Positions 17,706-27,804 of a stretch of 64,000 nucleotides of DNA are shown here, piece by piece. Position 1 is the stretch's first letter, and each line of letters opens with the position of its first letter. The position numbers and the translations under genes were made by a program. Source of the stretch: JBGVSA01 sp049840475 (lineage in GTDB: Bacteria; Pseudomonadota; Gammaproteobacteria; Burkholderiales; Rhodocyclaceae); contig JASGKX010000002.1 of NCBI GenBank assembly GCA_049840475.1, positions 496,001-560,000 on the forward strand, written 5' to 3'. Under the pieces are notes generated by a model, which saw nothing but the letters and a program-made list of their open reading frames with translations, was not told the origin of the DNA and made no database searches.

Positions 17706-18659
17706 TTATTGGGGCATGAGGCCGGAGGCTGCGCGCACAGTCAGCGCAATCTCATCGAGCGCGTCGGAAGTGGCGGTAAACAGTCTGGCCATCGACAGAA
17801 ACCCGTGGATCATGCCGTGGTAGCACACGTGGCGCACCGGTACGCCAGCGGCCTGCAACTGGTTGCCGTAGGCAATGACGTCGTCAACCAGCGGATCGCA
17901 TTCGGCGGAGATCAGCAATGCAGGTGCGAGGCTGCGATGATCGCTCGCGCGCCGGGGTGATGCGCGCCAATCGAGGTAGTCCGCGCTGGATGGCAGATAG
18001 TTGCGCTGAAACCATGCGATCGAGTCGCGGTCCAGAAAGTGGCCCTCGCCCCATTGCTGATATGAAGGCGCTTCGCTCAACTGGTCGGTCGACGGATACA
18101 CCAGCACTTGCAGGCACGGCTGCATGCCGCCTGCGTCGCGCGTCATGAGGTTGAGCACGGCGGAGAGATTGCCGCCGGCAGAGTCGCCCGCCACCGTCAC
18201 GCGCGCAGCATCCAGTCCGTGCTCGGCACCGTATTGCTGCACCCAGCGCCACGCCATCCATGCGTCATCAACGGCTGCCGGGAAGGCATTCTCGGGGGCC
18301 AATCGGTAGTCCACCGCCAGCACTGCGCAGTCGGCCCTGTGCGCGATGGAACGGCACACACCGTCATAGCCCGCCACGTCGCCCAGCGTCCAGCCACCGC
18401 CGTGAAACCACAGCACGACCGGCTGCAACGCTTGCGGACGGGTGCGATAGAGCCGCGCCACCAGCGGCCCGCCGGCCAGCTCACGGCGTGGCAACTCCAC
18501 ATCCGTCACGGAGGCGACGTGCTCAAGTTCGCCGCGATAGGCGTAGAGCAGCTTGTGATAGTTATGACGGGCGATGTCGAGGGGTTGCTCAAAGAGTCGT
18601 GGCGCCTCGATGCGGTGAAGCATGTCGAGCAATTGGCGCGCTTTGGGGTGTACCGGCAT
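17706..18659 (-). CDS. Alpha/beta hydrolase, HSL-type acetyl esterase/lipase
   Basis: Cytoplasmic esterase of the hormone-sensitive-lipase group, about 317 residues. The oxyanion motif HGGG (VVLWFHGGGWTLGD), nucleophile motif GDSAGG, catalytic Asp in SAECDPLVDD and catalytic His in HGMIHGFLSM are all present and in the normal order. ATG 18659 (MPVHPKARQLLDML) gives the usual N-terminus; an ATG at 18722 would add 21 residues and neither start has a clear ribosome site. Divergent from the exporter operon. Substrate unknown; short-chain acyl esters are typical for the family. Confidence 0.85.
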   Translation of the reverse strand: MPVHPKARQLLDMLHRIEAPRLFEQPLDIARHNYHKLLYAYRGELEHVASVTDVELPRRELAGGPLVARLYRTRPQALQPVVLWFHGGGWTLGDVAGYDGVCRSIAHRADCAVLAVDYRLAPENAFPAAVDDAWMAWRWVQQYGAEHGLDAARVTVAGDSAGGNLSAVLNLMTRDAGGMQPCLQVLVYPSTDQLSEAPSYQQWGEGHFLDRDSIAWFQRNYLPSSADYLDWRASPRRASDHRSLAPALLISAECDPLVDDVIAYGNQLQAAGVPVRHVCYHGMIHGFLSMARLFTATSDALDEIALTVRAASGLMPQ

Positions 18660-18776
18660 GCCGCGCAGTGTGCCCGCACCCAGCGCCGCCCGCAAACGCG
18701 CCACCGCCCCATTTGTCCGCATCCGGACACGGGGGCGATGTCCCCTTTACAATTCTTTCCTTTTGGCTTGCCGATC

Positions 18777-19967
18777 ATGGCCCAGGACGCTCTCGACGCT
18801 TTGCGCATCGACCGCAGCAAGACGCCTCGCAAACGCCGTTTGCGCAAATGGTGGTGGATCGCTGCCGTCGCGGTGCTGGTGGCCGCCGCAGCGGCCGTTG
18901 CTCAACGCAACCGCCCGATTGAGGTCGACACCACGCGGGTGACACAAGCGTGGCCGGCGCAGGCAATCACGCAGCTCAATGCCACCGGCTACGTGGTGGC
19001 CGATACCAAAGCGGCGGTGGCCTCCAAAGGCGCCGGCCGACTCGAATGGCTGGGCGTGCGCGAAGGCAGCGCCGTCAAGGCGGGCGAGATCATCGCGCGG
19101 CTTGAGAATTCCGACATCCGCGCACAGATCGCGCAGGCGCAGGCCAATGTCGAAGCGGCCCGCGCGCGGCAAACACAGGCCGAGGCCGAACTGGTCGACG
19201 CCAACTTCAATCTCAAGCGCCAGCAAGACCTGCTGGCCCGCAATTTCGTCTCGCAATCGGTGGTCGACGCCGCAGTCAATCGCGCGCATCAGGCACGGGC
19301 GACGGTCGGTGCGCAGGCTGCCGCCGTGCGCGCAGCACAAGCGGCAGTGCGCGAAGCGCAGGTGGCGCTGGACAACACCATCATCCGCGCACCGTTCGCC
19401 GGGGTGGTGCTGACCAAGCAGGCCGACGTAGGCGACGTGGTTGCCCCTTTCAACGCCAGCGCCGATTCAAAGGGCGCGGTGGTGACGATGGCCGACCTCG
19501 ACACGCTGGAGATCGAAGCCGACGTGTCGGAAACGAGTCTTTCCAAGGCCCGCTTGGACCAGCCCTGCGAAATCCAGCTCGACGCCCTGCCCGACCTGCG
19601 ACTGGCTGGCCACGTGTCGCGCATCGTGCCGACCGTCGACCGCACCAAGGCCACGGTCAAGTTCAAGATTCAGTTCGACGAGCATGACAAACGCGTGCTA
19701 CCCGACATGAGCGCCAAGGTGGCATTCCTCGAACGTCCGTTGCAGCCGGACGAGCGCACGCCACGCGTGGCCGTGGCGGCGGATGCTGTGGCGGACGGCA
19801 AGGTATTCGTGATGAGCGACGGCGTCGTGCACGCGGTGTCGGTGAAAACCGGCCGCAAAATGGCTGACCTCGTGGAGATCTCCGGCGTGAAGACCGGCGA
19901 CGTGGTGGTGCTCAAGCCCGTGCCGACGCTGCGCGACGGCGCCAAGGTCGTGGAGAAGAAGTCTTGA
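18777..19967 (+). CDS. HlyD/RND-type periplasmic adaptor subunit (ABC exporter)
   Basis: Membrane-fusion protein of about 396 residues linking an ABC exporter to the outer membrane. A basic cytoplasmic start precedes one membrane anchor (WWWIAAVAVLVAAAAAVAQ). Then come the lipoyl half-motif (GRLEWLGVREGSAVKAGEIIARLE), a long alpha-hairpin rich in Ala/Gln (about residues 125-215), the second lipoyl half (DNTIIRAPFAGVVLTKQADVGD) and a beta-barrel region. First gene of a four-gene unit: its TGA overlaps the TTG start of the ATPase gene. No TolC-like outer-membrane gene is nearby, so it would have to recruit one encoded elsewhere. Confidence 0.87.
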   Translation: MAQDALDALRIDRSKTPRKRRLRKWWWIAAVAVLVAAAAAVAQRNRPIEVDTTRVTQAWPAQAITQLNATGYVVADTKAAVASKGAGRLEWLGVREGSAVKAGEIIARLENSDIRAQIAQAQANVEAARARQTQAEAELVDANFNLKRQQDLLARNFVSQSVVDAAVNRAHQARATVGAQAAAVRAAQAAVREAQVALDNTIIRAPFAGVVLTKQADVGDVVAPFNASADSKGAVVTMADLDTLEIEADVSETSLSKARLDQPCEIQLDALPDLRLAGHVSRIVPTVDRTKATVKFKIQFDEHDKRVLPDMSAKVAFLERPLQPDERTPRVAVAADAVADGKVFVMSDGVVHAVSVKTGRKMADLVEISGVKTGDVVVLKPVPTLRDGAKVVEKKS

Positions 19968-20680
19968 GCGACGTGACGGGCAGCGGCGACGAAGTCGTCA
20001 TTCATCTGAACCACGTCGGCAAGCATTATGTTCGCGGGGGAGAGATCGTCCCTGTGCTGGCGGATATCCACTTCGACATTCTGCGCGGGGATTTTCTGGC
20101 GCTGATGGGGCCATCGGGTTCGGGCAAGTTGACGCTGCTCAACCTCATCGCCGGACTGGATCAACCCAGTTCGGGGCAAGTCATCATCGATGGTGTTGAC
20201 ATCGGAGAACTGAATGACACCGCGCTGGCCGACTGGCGTGCGGCGAACATCGGCTTCATCTTTCAGTTCTACAACCTGATGCCGGTGCTCTCCGCGCTGG
20301 AAAACGTGGAACTGCCGCTGCAACTGACCAACCTGCCCTCGCGCGAACGCCGCGAACGTGCGCTCACTGCGCTCGAACTGGTCGGCCTGGCCGACCGCGT
20401 GAAGCACTACCCCTCCGAGCTTTCCGGCGGGCAGTTGCAGCGCGTGGCAATCGCCCGTGCCATCGTCAGCGACCCCACGCTGTTGGTGGCCGATGAGCCC
20501 ACGGGCGATCTCGACCGCAAGTCCGGCGAAGAAGTCCTGGCGCTGATGCAACGACTCAACGAGACATTGGGCAAGACCGTCATCATGGTCACGCACGACC
20601 AAAAGGCAGCCGATGCCGCCCACGCGGTGCGCCATCTCGAAAAAGGCGAACTGTCGGCGCTGGTCATCAACCGGCGATGA
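19964..20680 (+). CDS. ABC transporter ATP-binding protein (MacB/LolD-like) with altered Walker A
   Basis: ATPase of the exporter, 238 residues, MacB/LolD/FtsE branch. Q-loop (IFQFYNLMP), signature LSGGQLQRVAIARA, Walker B LLVADEPTGDLD and H-loop MVTHD are all intact. The Walker A motif, however, reads GPSGSGKLT: the Ser/Thr that follows the P-loop Lys and coordinates magnesium is Leu (codon TTG at 20129-20131). A single C-to-T change from TCG would explain it. If real, ATP hydrolysis should be strongly impaired. Start is a TTG at 19964 overlapping the adaptor stop, with GGAG upstream; GTG at 19973 is an alternative. Confidence 0.88.
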   Translation: MSDVTGSGDEVVIHLNHVGKHYVRGGEIVPVLADIHFDILRGDFLALMGPSGSGKLTLLNLIAGLDQPSSGQVIIDGVDIGELNDTALADWRAANIGFIFQFYNLMPVLSALENVELPLQLTNLPSRERRERALTALELVGLADRVKHYPSELSGGQLQRVAIARAIVSDPTLLVADEPTGDLDRKSGEEVLALMQRLNETLGKTVIMVTHDQKAADAAHAVRHLEKGELSALVINRR

Positions 20681-20695
20681 ACACGGAAACCTGAC

Positions 20696-21859
20696 GTGTT
20701 CGCCCTCATCCTCCGCTGCGCACTGCGCAACCCGCTCCGCCACCGCCTGCGTACCACGCTGACGGTGGCTGGCATCGTAGTAGCGATCCTGGCTTTCGGA
20801 CTGCTGCGCACGGTGGTGTCGGCGTGGTACGCAGGGGCGGACGCCGCATCGGACAAGCGGCTCATCACGCGCAATGCGATCTCGCTGGCGTTTTCCATGC
20901 CGCTGGCCTACGCCGAACGTATCCGCGGCATCGAAGGCGTGACGGGAGTTTCGTGGGCCAACTGGTTTGGCGGCGTGTATATCGACCCGCGCAATTTCTT
21001 CCCGCAGTCCGCAGTCGATGCCGATACGTATTTCGCGCTGTACCCGGAATTCGTGTTGCCCGCCGACCAACTCACCGCGTTCCGCCGTGACCGACGCGGC
21101 GCGGTGGCCGGGGCCAAGCTCGCGGCCCGTTATGGCTGGAAGGTGGGCGATGTCATTCCGCTCAAGGGCACCATCTACCCCGGCAACTATGAATTCGTGC
21201 TGCGTGGCATCTACCACGGAGCGCGTAGCAGCACCGACGAAAACCAGTTTCTCTTCCAGTGGGATTTTCTGAACGAGCGCGTCAAGCAATTGTCGATGGC
21301 CCGTGTGAACCAGATCGGCGTGTTCCTGGTGGGCATCGATGAGCCTTCGCACGCAGCGGCGGTCTCGAAGCGCATCGACGAAACCTTCCGCAACTCGCTG
21401 GCCGAAACGCTGACCGAAACCGAGAAGGCATTCCAGCTCTCGTTCGTCGCGATGACGGGCACCATCGTGAATGCCATCCAGTTGGTGTCGTACGTGATCA
21501 TCCTCATCATCATGGCGGTGATGGCCAACACCATGGCGATGTCTGCACGCGAGCGCACGCGCGAATACGCCACGCTCAAGGCGTTGGGATTTCGTGGCTG
21601 GGTGGTGGCAAGCCTGATCTATGCCGAATCGATGGCGCTGGCGTTGGTGGCCGGCGGCATCGGCATCGCCGCGACGGGGCCCGCAGCGCGCTTCGTGGGC
21701 AGCAAGCTGGATGCGATCTTCCCCATCTTCAATGTGTCGGCCGACACCATTCAGCAGCAGTGGGCCGCAGCGCTGGTAATCGGCATTACCTCGGCTCTGA
21801 TCCCCGCGCGACGCGCAGTGCGCGTGAAGATCGTCGACGGCTTGCGGCAGGTGTTGTGA
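20696..21859 (+). CDS. ABC exporter permease, FtsX/MacB type (first)
   Basis: Inner-membrane permease of 387 residues with the FtsX-like layout: one N-terminal membrane helix (LTVAGIVVAILAFGLLRTVV), a large periplasmic MacB-PCD-type domain of roughly 230 residues, and three C-terminal helices (VSYVIILIIMAVMANTMAM, then MALALVAGGIGIAA and a last one near ALVIGITSALIPA). The conserved cytoplasmic segment ARERTREYATLKALGF, which contacts the ATPase, is present, as is PARRAVRVKIVDGLR. GTG 20696 start. The TGA overlaps the ATG of the second permease (TGATG). Confidence 0.88.
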   Translation: MFALILRCALRNPLRHRLRTTLTVAGIVVAILAFGLLRTVVSAWYAGADAASDKRLITRNAISLAFSMPLAYAERIRGIEGVTGVSWANWFGGVYIDPRNFFPQSAVDADTYFALYPEFVLPADQLTAFRRDRRGAVAGAKLAARYGWKVGDVIPLKGTIYPGNYEFVLRGIYHGARSSTDENQFLFQWDFLNERVKQLSMARVNQIGVFLVGIDEPSHAAAVSKRIDETFRNSLAETLTETEKAFQLSFVAMTGTIVNAIQLVSYVIILIIMAVMANTMAMSARERTREYATLKALGFRGWVVASLIYAESMALALVAGGIGIAATGPAARFVGSKLDAIFPIFNVSADTIQQQWAAALVIGITSALIPARRAVRVKIVDGLRQVL

Positions 21860-23025
21860 TGAAGCGCGTGCCGCTCTCGTACATCTGGCGCAACCTCGCC
21901 ACGCGCAAGCTGACGACGGCGTTTACCGCTGGCGGCATGGCGCTGGTCGTGTTTGTCTTCACGGCCGTATTGATGCTCGAAGCCGGGCTGCGTTCGACGC
22001 TGGTCGACACGGGTCGCGCGGATAACGTCATGGTGATCCGTGCCGCGTCGGAAACCGAAATCCAGAGCGTGCTGGACCTCACACAGTCGGCCATCATCAG
22101 CACGCAACCGCATATTGCACGCGACGAAGCCGGCCGGGCGTTGTTGTCGAAAGAGAGCGTGGTGCTCATCTCGCTCACCAAGAAAGGCGGCGGTCCGGCC
22201 AATGTGTCGATCCGAGGTACGCATGAAATCGGCCTGTCGCTGCGGCCACAGGTAAAGATAATCGAAGGCCGCATGTTCCGCCCAGGGAGCAGCGAAATCG
22301 TCGTTGGCCGGAGTATTCGCGATGGTTTCGAAGGCGTGGCGCTTGGGCAATCGCTGCGTTTTGCGCGGCGCGACTGGCAGGTGGTGGGTATCTTCGATGC
22401 TGGCAAGACCGGCTTCAATTCCGAACTGTGGGGCGACGCCGAGCAGATGATGCAGTCGTTCCGCCGCACGGCGTACTCGTCGATTCTCTTCCAACTCGAC
22501 TCAGCCAGCGCGTTCGACACCGTTAAGAAGTCCCTGCAGGACGATCGCCGTCTGACCGTTGACGTCAAACGCGAAAACCAGTTCTACGCCGATCAATCGA
22601 AAGTCATGGCTGGCTTCATCAGCATCCTGGGCATGACGCTGTCGATCATCTTTTCTATCGGCGCCGTCATCGGGGCGATGATCACCATGTATGCCGCAGT
22701 CGCCAGCCGCACCGCCGAGATCGGCACGTTGCGCGCCATCGGTTTCCGGCGCGGCAACATCCTCTTGGCATTTCTGATCGAATCGCTGCTGCTGTCGTTG
22801 TGCGGGGGACTTGCCGGATTGTTGGCGGCGTCTGCCATGCAACTCGTATCGGTCTCGACCATGAACTGGCAGACGTTCTCTGAGCTGGCCTTCTCGTTCA
22901 CGCTCACGCCACGCATTGTCATCACGAGCCTGGCGTTTTCGCTCTTCATGGGTTTTCTCGGCGGCGTACTGCCGGCATGGCGTGCCGCGCGGTTGAAGAT
23001 CGTGGACGCCTTGCGGTCAAACTGA
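21859..23025 (+). CDS. ABC exporter permease, FtsX/MacB type (second)
   Basis: 388-residue paralogue of the preceding permease with the same architecture: N-terminal helix (AFTAGGMALVVFVFTAVLML), periplasmic domain, then C-terminal helices (ILGMTLSIIFSIGAVIGAMI onward) with the coupling segment ASRTAEIGTLRAIGFRRG and the terminal PAWRAARLKIVDALRSN. Encoding two separate FtsX-type subunits makes the exporter a heterodimer, as in HlyD-ABC-FtsX-FtsX operons annotated for unknown cargo. ATG 21859 overlaps the upstream stop. Last gene of the operon. Confidence 0.88.
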   Translation: MKRVPLSYIWRNLATRKLTTAFTAGGMALVVFVFTAVLMLEAGLRSTLVDTGRADNVMVIRAASETEIQSVLDLTQSAIISTQPHIARDEAGRALLSKESVVLISLTKKGGGPANVSIRGTHEIGLSLRPQVKIIEGRMFRPGSSEIVVGRSIRDGFEGVALGQSLRFARRDWQVVGIFDAGKTGFNSELWGDAEQMMQSFRRTAYSSILFQLDSASAFDTVKKSLQDDRRLTVDVKRENQFYADQSKVMAGFISILGMTLSIIFSIGAVIGAMITMYAAVASRTAEIGTLRAIGFRRGNILLAFLIESLLLSLCGGLAGLLAASAMQLVSVSTMNWQTFSELAFSFTLTPRIVITSLAFSLFMGFLGGVLPAWRAARLKIVDALRSN

Positions 23026-23285
23026 CGCTGCGTGCGAGCGTTGACGCCGTCAAGGACGCGTTCCTCGTTACCGCCCATGACAATGCGGTCATTCTGATCG
23101 GCAAATTTGACGGAAGATCGATCCGTCCGTATCGGCTACGCCTTGCGAGAACAAGGCCCGCACAATCGGCCCGCCCCATCGAACGTGCGAACGTGGTGAA
23201 GCGCGCCACGACGATAGGTGACATGGCAGACCTCTTCGTGGCCGGTCTCAGCTTGAACGCTGCATGATGCGTTCCTACCGTCCAC
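23026..23285. other. Spacer between convergent exporter operon and secF
   Basis: About 260 bases without a supported gene. Small open frames here are tails or shadows of flanking genes with no ribosome site. The segment ends with the secF terminator. Confidence 0.5.
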
Positions 23286-23310
23286 GAAAAAGGCCGGCAT
23301 GTGCCGGCCT
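23286..23310 (-). terminator. Rho-independent terminator after secF
   Basis: Near-perfect stem ggccggca/tgccggcc (23292-23309) followed in the minus direction by five T. It ends the yajC-secD-secF transcript and may also stop the convergent exporter message. Confidence 0.85.
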
Positions 23311-23334
23311 TGGTTTGCTGCGACGCGTTGTCGG

Positions 23335-24273
23335 TCAGACGACCGCTTCTTGCTTGACCTTGGGCTGCTTGACGAACTGTTCGCGCGATACACCCAGCCA
23401 CATGACCAGCGGACAGGCCACCAGCACGGACGAGTAAATGCCGAAGCAGATACCGATGGTCAGCGCCATCGAGAAGTAATGCAGCGTCGGGCCGCCGAAG
23501 GCCAGCATCGACAGCACCATCATCTGCGTGCTGCCGTGGGTGATAACCGTACGCGAGATCGTGCTGGTGATGGAGTGGTCGAGCACTTCCGGCACCGACA
23601 GATGACGCATGCGGCTGTTGCGGAAGGTTTCACGCACGCGGTCGAACACCACCACGGATTCGTTCACCGAGTAACCCAGCACCGCCAGCACCGCCGCCAG
23701 CACGGGCAGCGAGAACTCCCACTGGAAGAAGGCGAAGAAGCCCAGAATGATGATGATGTCGTGCATGTTGGCGAGAATCGCCGACACCGCGAAACGCCAC
23801 TCGAAGCGCACCGCGAGATAAATCACGATCCCCAGGAGCACCAGCAGCAGCGCCAGCGAGCCGTCTTCGAGCAGTTCCTTGCCCACTTGCGGGCCGACGA
23901 ATTCCACGCGGCGCAGTTCGGGCTGAGGGCCGGACAGGGTCTTGAGCGTTTCCACGACCTTGGCGGAAATCTGCGCGGAGGTCTCATTGGCACGCGTCGG
24001 GACACGGACCATCACGTCGCGCGAGGTGCCGAAATTCTGCACCGCCACGTCCTGGTAGCCGGCCTTGGTCAATACGTCCCGGATTGGTTCTAGCTGCGGA
24101 GCCTCGGCGTAGTTCAGCTCCATCACCGTACCGCCGGTGAACTCCACCGACAGATGCAGGCCGCGGTGGAACAGGAAGAACACCGCCAGGAGGAAGGTAA
24201 CCACCGAGATCGCGTTGAAGACCAACGCGCGCCGCATGAACGGGATGTCTTTCTTGATGCGGAAAAATTCCAT
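23335..24273 (-). CDS. secF: Protein translocase subunit SecF
   Basis: Inner-membrane subunit that works with SecD and YajC to pull secreted proteins through SecYEG using the proton-motive force. 312 residues; first membrane helix (NAISVVTFLLAVFFLFHRG), the conserved SVEFTGGTVMEL, a short periplasmic domain, five more helices and the signature YSVNESVVVFDRVRETFRN followed by ISRTVITHGSTQMMVLSML. ATG 24273 follows an AAGAG ribosome site. It is separated from secD by 73 bp holding a strong hairpin (24294-24316). Confidence 0.97.
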   Translation of the reverse strand: MEFFRIKKDIPFMRRALVFNAISVVTFLLAVFFLFHRGLHLSVEFTGGTVMELNYAEAPQLEPIRDVLTKAGYQDVAVQNFGTSRDVMVRVPTRANETSAQISAKVVETLKTLSGPQPELRRVEFVGPQVGKELLEDGSLALLLVLLGIVIYLAVRFEWRFAVSAILANMHDIIIILGFFAFFQWEFSLPVLAAVLAVLGYSVNESVVVFDRVRETFRNSRMRHLSVPEVLDHSITSTISRTVITHGSTQMMVLSMLAFGGPTLHYFSMALTIGICFGIYSSVLVACPLVMWLGVSREQFVKQPKVKQEAVV

Positions 24274-24293
24274 TTTTTCGTCTCTTCATCTGC

Positions 24294-24316
24294 GGGCGCC
24301 GGTCTTGCCGGCGCCC
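24294..24316 (-). other. Hairpin in the secD-secF spacer
   Basis: Perfect 9-bp stem gggcgccgg/ccggcgccc around a 5-base loop, in a 73-bp spacer. No T run follows in the direction of transcription, so it is probably not a simple terminator. Confidence 0.6.
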
Positions 24317-24346
24317 ATCGAGTCAGTTGTGCGTCTCGTCGGCGAA

Positions 24347-26191
24347 TCAGGTCTGGGGCTTCCACACCTGACCGATCGACAGCTTGTCGAGTTTGCGACG
24401 ACGGCCGTAGACCAGGTTGGTGATGGCACGCGAGATCACCACGGCGCTGAACATCGAAGTCAGGATACCCAGACAGTGGACCACTGCGAAGCCACGCACG
24501 GGGCCCGAACCAAAGGCCAGCAGTGCGACACCGGCGATCAGCGTGGTCACGTTGGAGTCGAGAATCGTGCGGAACGCGTTGTGGTAACCGGCGTTGATGG
24601 CGGCCTGCGGACTGGCGCCAGCACGGAGTTCTTCGCGGATGCGTTCGTTAATCAGCACGTTGGCGTCAATGGCCATACCAAGCGTCAGCGCGATAGCGGC
24701 GATACCCGGCAGCGTCAGCGTGGCCTGCAGCAACGACAGCAGGGCGACCAACAACAGCAGGTTGGCCGACAGCGCCACCGCCGAGATCAGGCCAAACAGT
24801 TGGTAATACACGCACATGAACGCGACGATCGCCAGGAAGCCCCACAGCACGGAGTGGAAACCCTTGTTGATGTTGTCGGCGCCAAGGCTCGGGCCGATGG
24901 TGCGCTCTTCGATGATGTCCATCGGCGCCGCCAGCGAGCCGGAACGGATCAGGATCGACAGGCGGTTGGTCTCTTCCGTCGAGAACTGGCCGGTGATCTG
25001 GAATTGATTGGAGAACTCACCCTGGATGCGGGCCAGCGAGATGATCTCGCCCTTGCCCTTTTCGAACAGGATGATGGCCATCATCTTGCCGATGTTCTCG
25101 CGCGTGATGTCTTTCATGATGCGGCCGCCAGCGGCGTCCAGTCGCACGGCCACGGCCGGCTGGTGGTTGCTGTCGAACGCGGCCTGCGCGCCGACGAAAC
25201 GGTCGCCGGTCAGCACGACTTGTTTCTTGACGAAGCGCGGCACGATCATGCCTTCGCGCGGCTCGCCGAACATTTCGGTACCCGGGGGCGGTTCGTTCGG
25301 GTTGACCACGTTTTCAGCGGCCATGCGCACTTCGAGCGTGGCGGTACGACCGATCAGGTCCTTGGCCTTGCCCACGTCCTGCACGCCGGGCAGTTGCACG
25401 ACGATGCGGTCCGCGCCCTGCTGCTGGATGACCGGCTCGGCCACGCCGAGTTCGTTCACGCGGTTATGCAGGGTGGTGATGTTCTGCTTGATCGCTTCGT
25501 CCTGAATGGTCTTTTGCGCTTGCAGGGTCAGCGTGCCGACCAGAAGCGACTCGCCGTTCTCGCTGCGTTGCGTGAACTGCAGGTCGTTGCGCATGTCGCG
25601 GATGTAGTTCAGGCCGTTCTGGCGAGCTTCGTCGTCGCGGAAGCGGATCGTCAGGTTGGTGCCGTCACGGTTGATGCCGCTGTAGCTGACCTTCTTGTCG
25701 CGCAGCAGCGAACGCAGGTCGCCAGCGGTGGCGTCCAGGCTCTTGGTGATGGCACCGTTCATGTTGACCTGCAGCAGAAAGTGCACACCGCCGCGCAGGT
25801 CGAGACCGAGGTACATCGGCAGCGCGCCGATCTTCGACAGCCATTGCGGGCTTGCCGACAACAGGTTCAGCGCAACCACGTAGCCGGGGTCGGAGGGATC
25901 GGTATTGAGGGCGTGCTCGATAGCGTCCTTGGCCTTGAGCTGCGTGTCGGTGTCGTTCAGACGCACACGCAGGCTGCCCTGGTCACGCAGGAAGCCCGTG
26001 TTCTTAATGCCGGCGGCATTGAGCGTGTCGAGCACGCGTTGTTCGAGCGCCGCATCTACCTTGAGCGTGGAGCGGGCGGCCGATACCTGCACGGCGGGTA
26101 CTTCGCCGTAGAAGTTCGGCAGCGTGTAGATCAGACCAAGGATCAACGCGATGACGACCAGCAGGTTTTTCCAGAGCGGATAACGATTCAT
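24347..26191 (-). CDS. secD: Protein translocase subunit SecD
   Basis: Large partner of SecF, 614 residues. First membrane helix (LLVVIALILGLIYTLPNFYG), large periplasmic P1 region containing LGLDLRGGVHFLLQV, then five C-terminal helices including LTLPGIAAIALTLGMAIDANVLINERIREELRAG, the DANVLINERIRE signature, and DSNVTTLIAGVALLAFGSGPVRGFA. ATG 26191 (MNRYPLWKNLL) is the family start; the frame is open further upstream. It lies 72 bp after yajC, with a 12-bp hairpin in the spacer. Confidence 0.97.
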   Translation of the reverse strand: MNRYPLWKNLLVVIALILGLIYTLPNFYGEVPAVQVSAARSTLKVDAALEQRVLDTLNAAGIKNTGFLRDQGSLRVRLNDTDTQLKAKDAIEHALNTDPSDPGYVVALNLLSASPQWLSKIGALPMYLGLDLRGGVHFLLQVNMNGAITKSLDATAGDLRSLLRDKKVSYSGINRDGTNLTIRFRDDEARQNGLNYIRDMRNDLQFTQRSENGESLLVGTLTLQAQKTIQDEAIKQNITTLHNRVNELGVAEPVIQQQGADRIVVQLPGVQDVGKAKDLIGRTATLEVRMAAENVVNPNEPPPGTEMFGEPREGMIVPRFVKKQVVLTGDRFVGAQAAFDSNHQPAVAVRLDAAGGRIMKDITRENIGKMMAIILFEKGKGEIISLARIQGEFSNQFQITGQFSTEETNRLSILIRSGSLAAPMDIIEERTIGPSLGADNINKGFHSVLWGFLAIVAFMCVYYQLFGLISAVALSANLLLLVALLSLLQATLTLPGIAAIALTLGMAIDANVLINERIREELRAGASPQAAINAGYHNAFRTILDSNVTTLIAGVALLAFGSGPVRGFAVVHCLGILTSMFSAVVISRAITNLVYGRRRKLDKLSIGQVWKPQT

Positions 26192-26220
26192 TGTTCGGAA
26201 TGACTGGGCTGATATTGGAA

Positions 26221-26255
26221 CGAAGCCCCGCCGGTCAGTGACGGGCGGGGCTTCG
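26221..26255 (-). other. Strong hairpin in the yajC-secD spacer
   Basis: Perfect 12-bp stem cgaagccccgcc (26221-26232) / ggcggggcttcg (26244-26255), 11-base loop. It starts 8 bp after the yajC stop and is not followed by a real T run in the direction of transcription, so it may act as an mRNA 3'-end stabiliser or partial attenuator setting the YajC:SecD ratio. Confidence 0.65.
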
Positions 26256-26263
26256 GGCAAGTC

Positions 26264-26593
26264 TTACGAGTTCTTCAGCGTGCCCTTCGGCAGCACGGTG
26301 CCGATGGAGCCTTTCTGGACCGTGACTTCGACGCCGCTGGCGATCTCGACCTTCACAAAGCTTTCCTGCACCTGGACGATGCGACCGGCGATTCCGCCGG
26401 CGGTGATCACTTCATCACCCTTGGTCAGCGCTGCGAGCAGGTTCTTGTGTTCCTTCGCGCGCTTCATTTGCGGACGGATCATGATGAAGTACATCACCAC
26501 GAAGATCAGCACCATGGGCAGAAGGCTCAGCAGGCTGCCCCCCGGGGCCTCAGCAGCGGCGGCGGTTTGCGCGTAAGCGTTGGAAATGAACAC
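26264..26593 (-). CDS. yajC: Preprotein translocase subunit YajC
   Basis: Small single-span membrane protein of the SecDF-YajC complex, 109 residues. It has the usual alanine-rich start, one helix (LLSLLPMVLIFVVMYFIMIRPQMKR) ending in the conserved RPQ-K motif, and the cytoplasmic LTKGDEVITAGGIAGRIVQV. ATG 26593 is preceded by GGAGAG. The 101-bp gap from tgt includes an AT-rich stretch (gagtatatat near 26638) that could supply a promoter of its own. Confidence 0.97.
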   Translation of the reverse strand: MFISNAYAQTAAAAEAPGGSLLSLLPMVLIFVVMYFIMIRPQMKRAKEHKNLLAALTKGDEVITAGGIAGRIVQVQESFVKVEIASGVEVTVQKGSIGTVLPKGTLKNS

Positions 26594-26694
26594 GTTGCTC
26601 TCCAGAATCGATTAAGGCGGAAAAAAGATTAACGAATGAGTATATATCAGCCACTATCGGATAAAACCGTGACTGGTCATGTCCGCAGTGGTCT

Positions 26695-27800
<1,106 letters not shown>

Positions 27801-27804
<4 letters not shown>

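Noticed and set aside
19670..21352. 560-residue minus-strand open frame across the exporter operon
   Set aside because: Antisense to the adaptor, ATPase and permease genes, all of which carry full motifs on the plus strand.
24137..26203. 688-residue open frame on the plus strand
   Set aside because: Exactly antisense to secD, which has unmistakable SecD motifs. The reversed frame has low-complexity, charged content.
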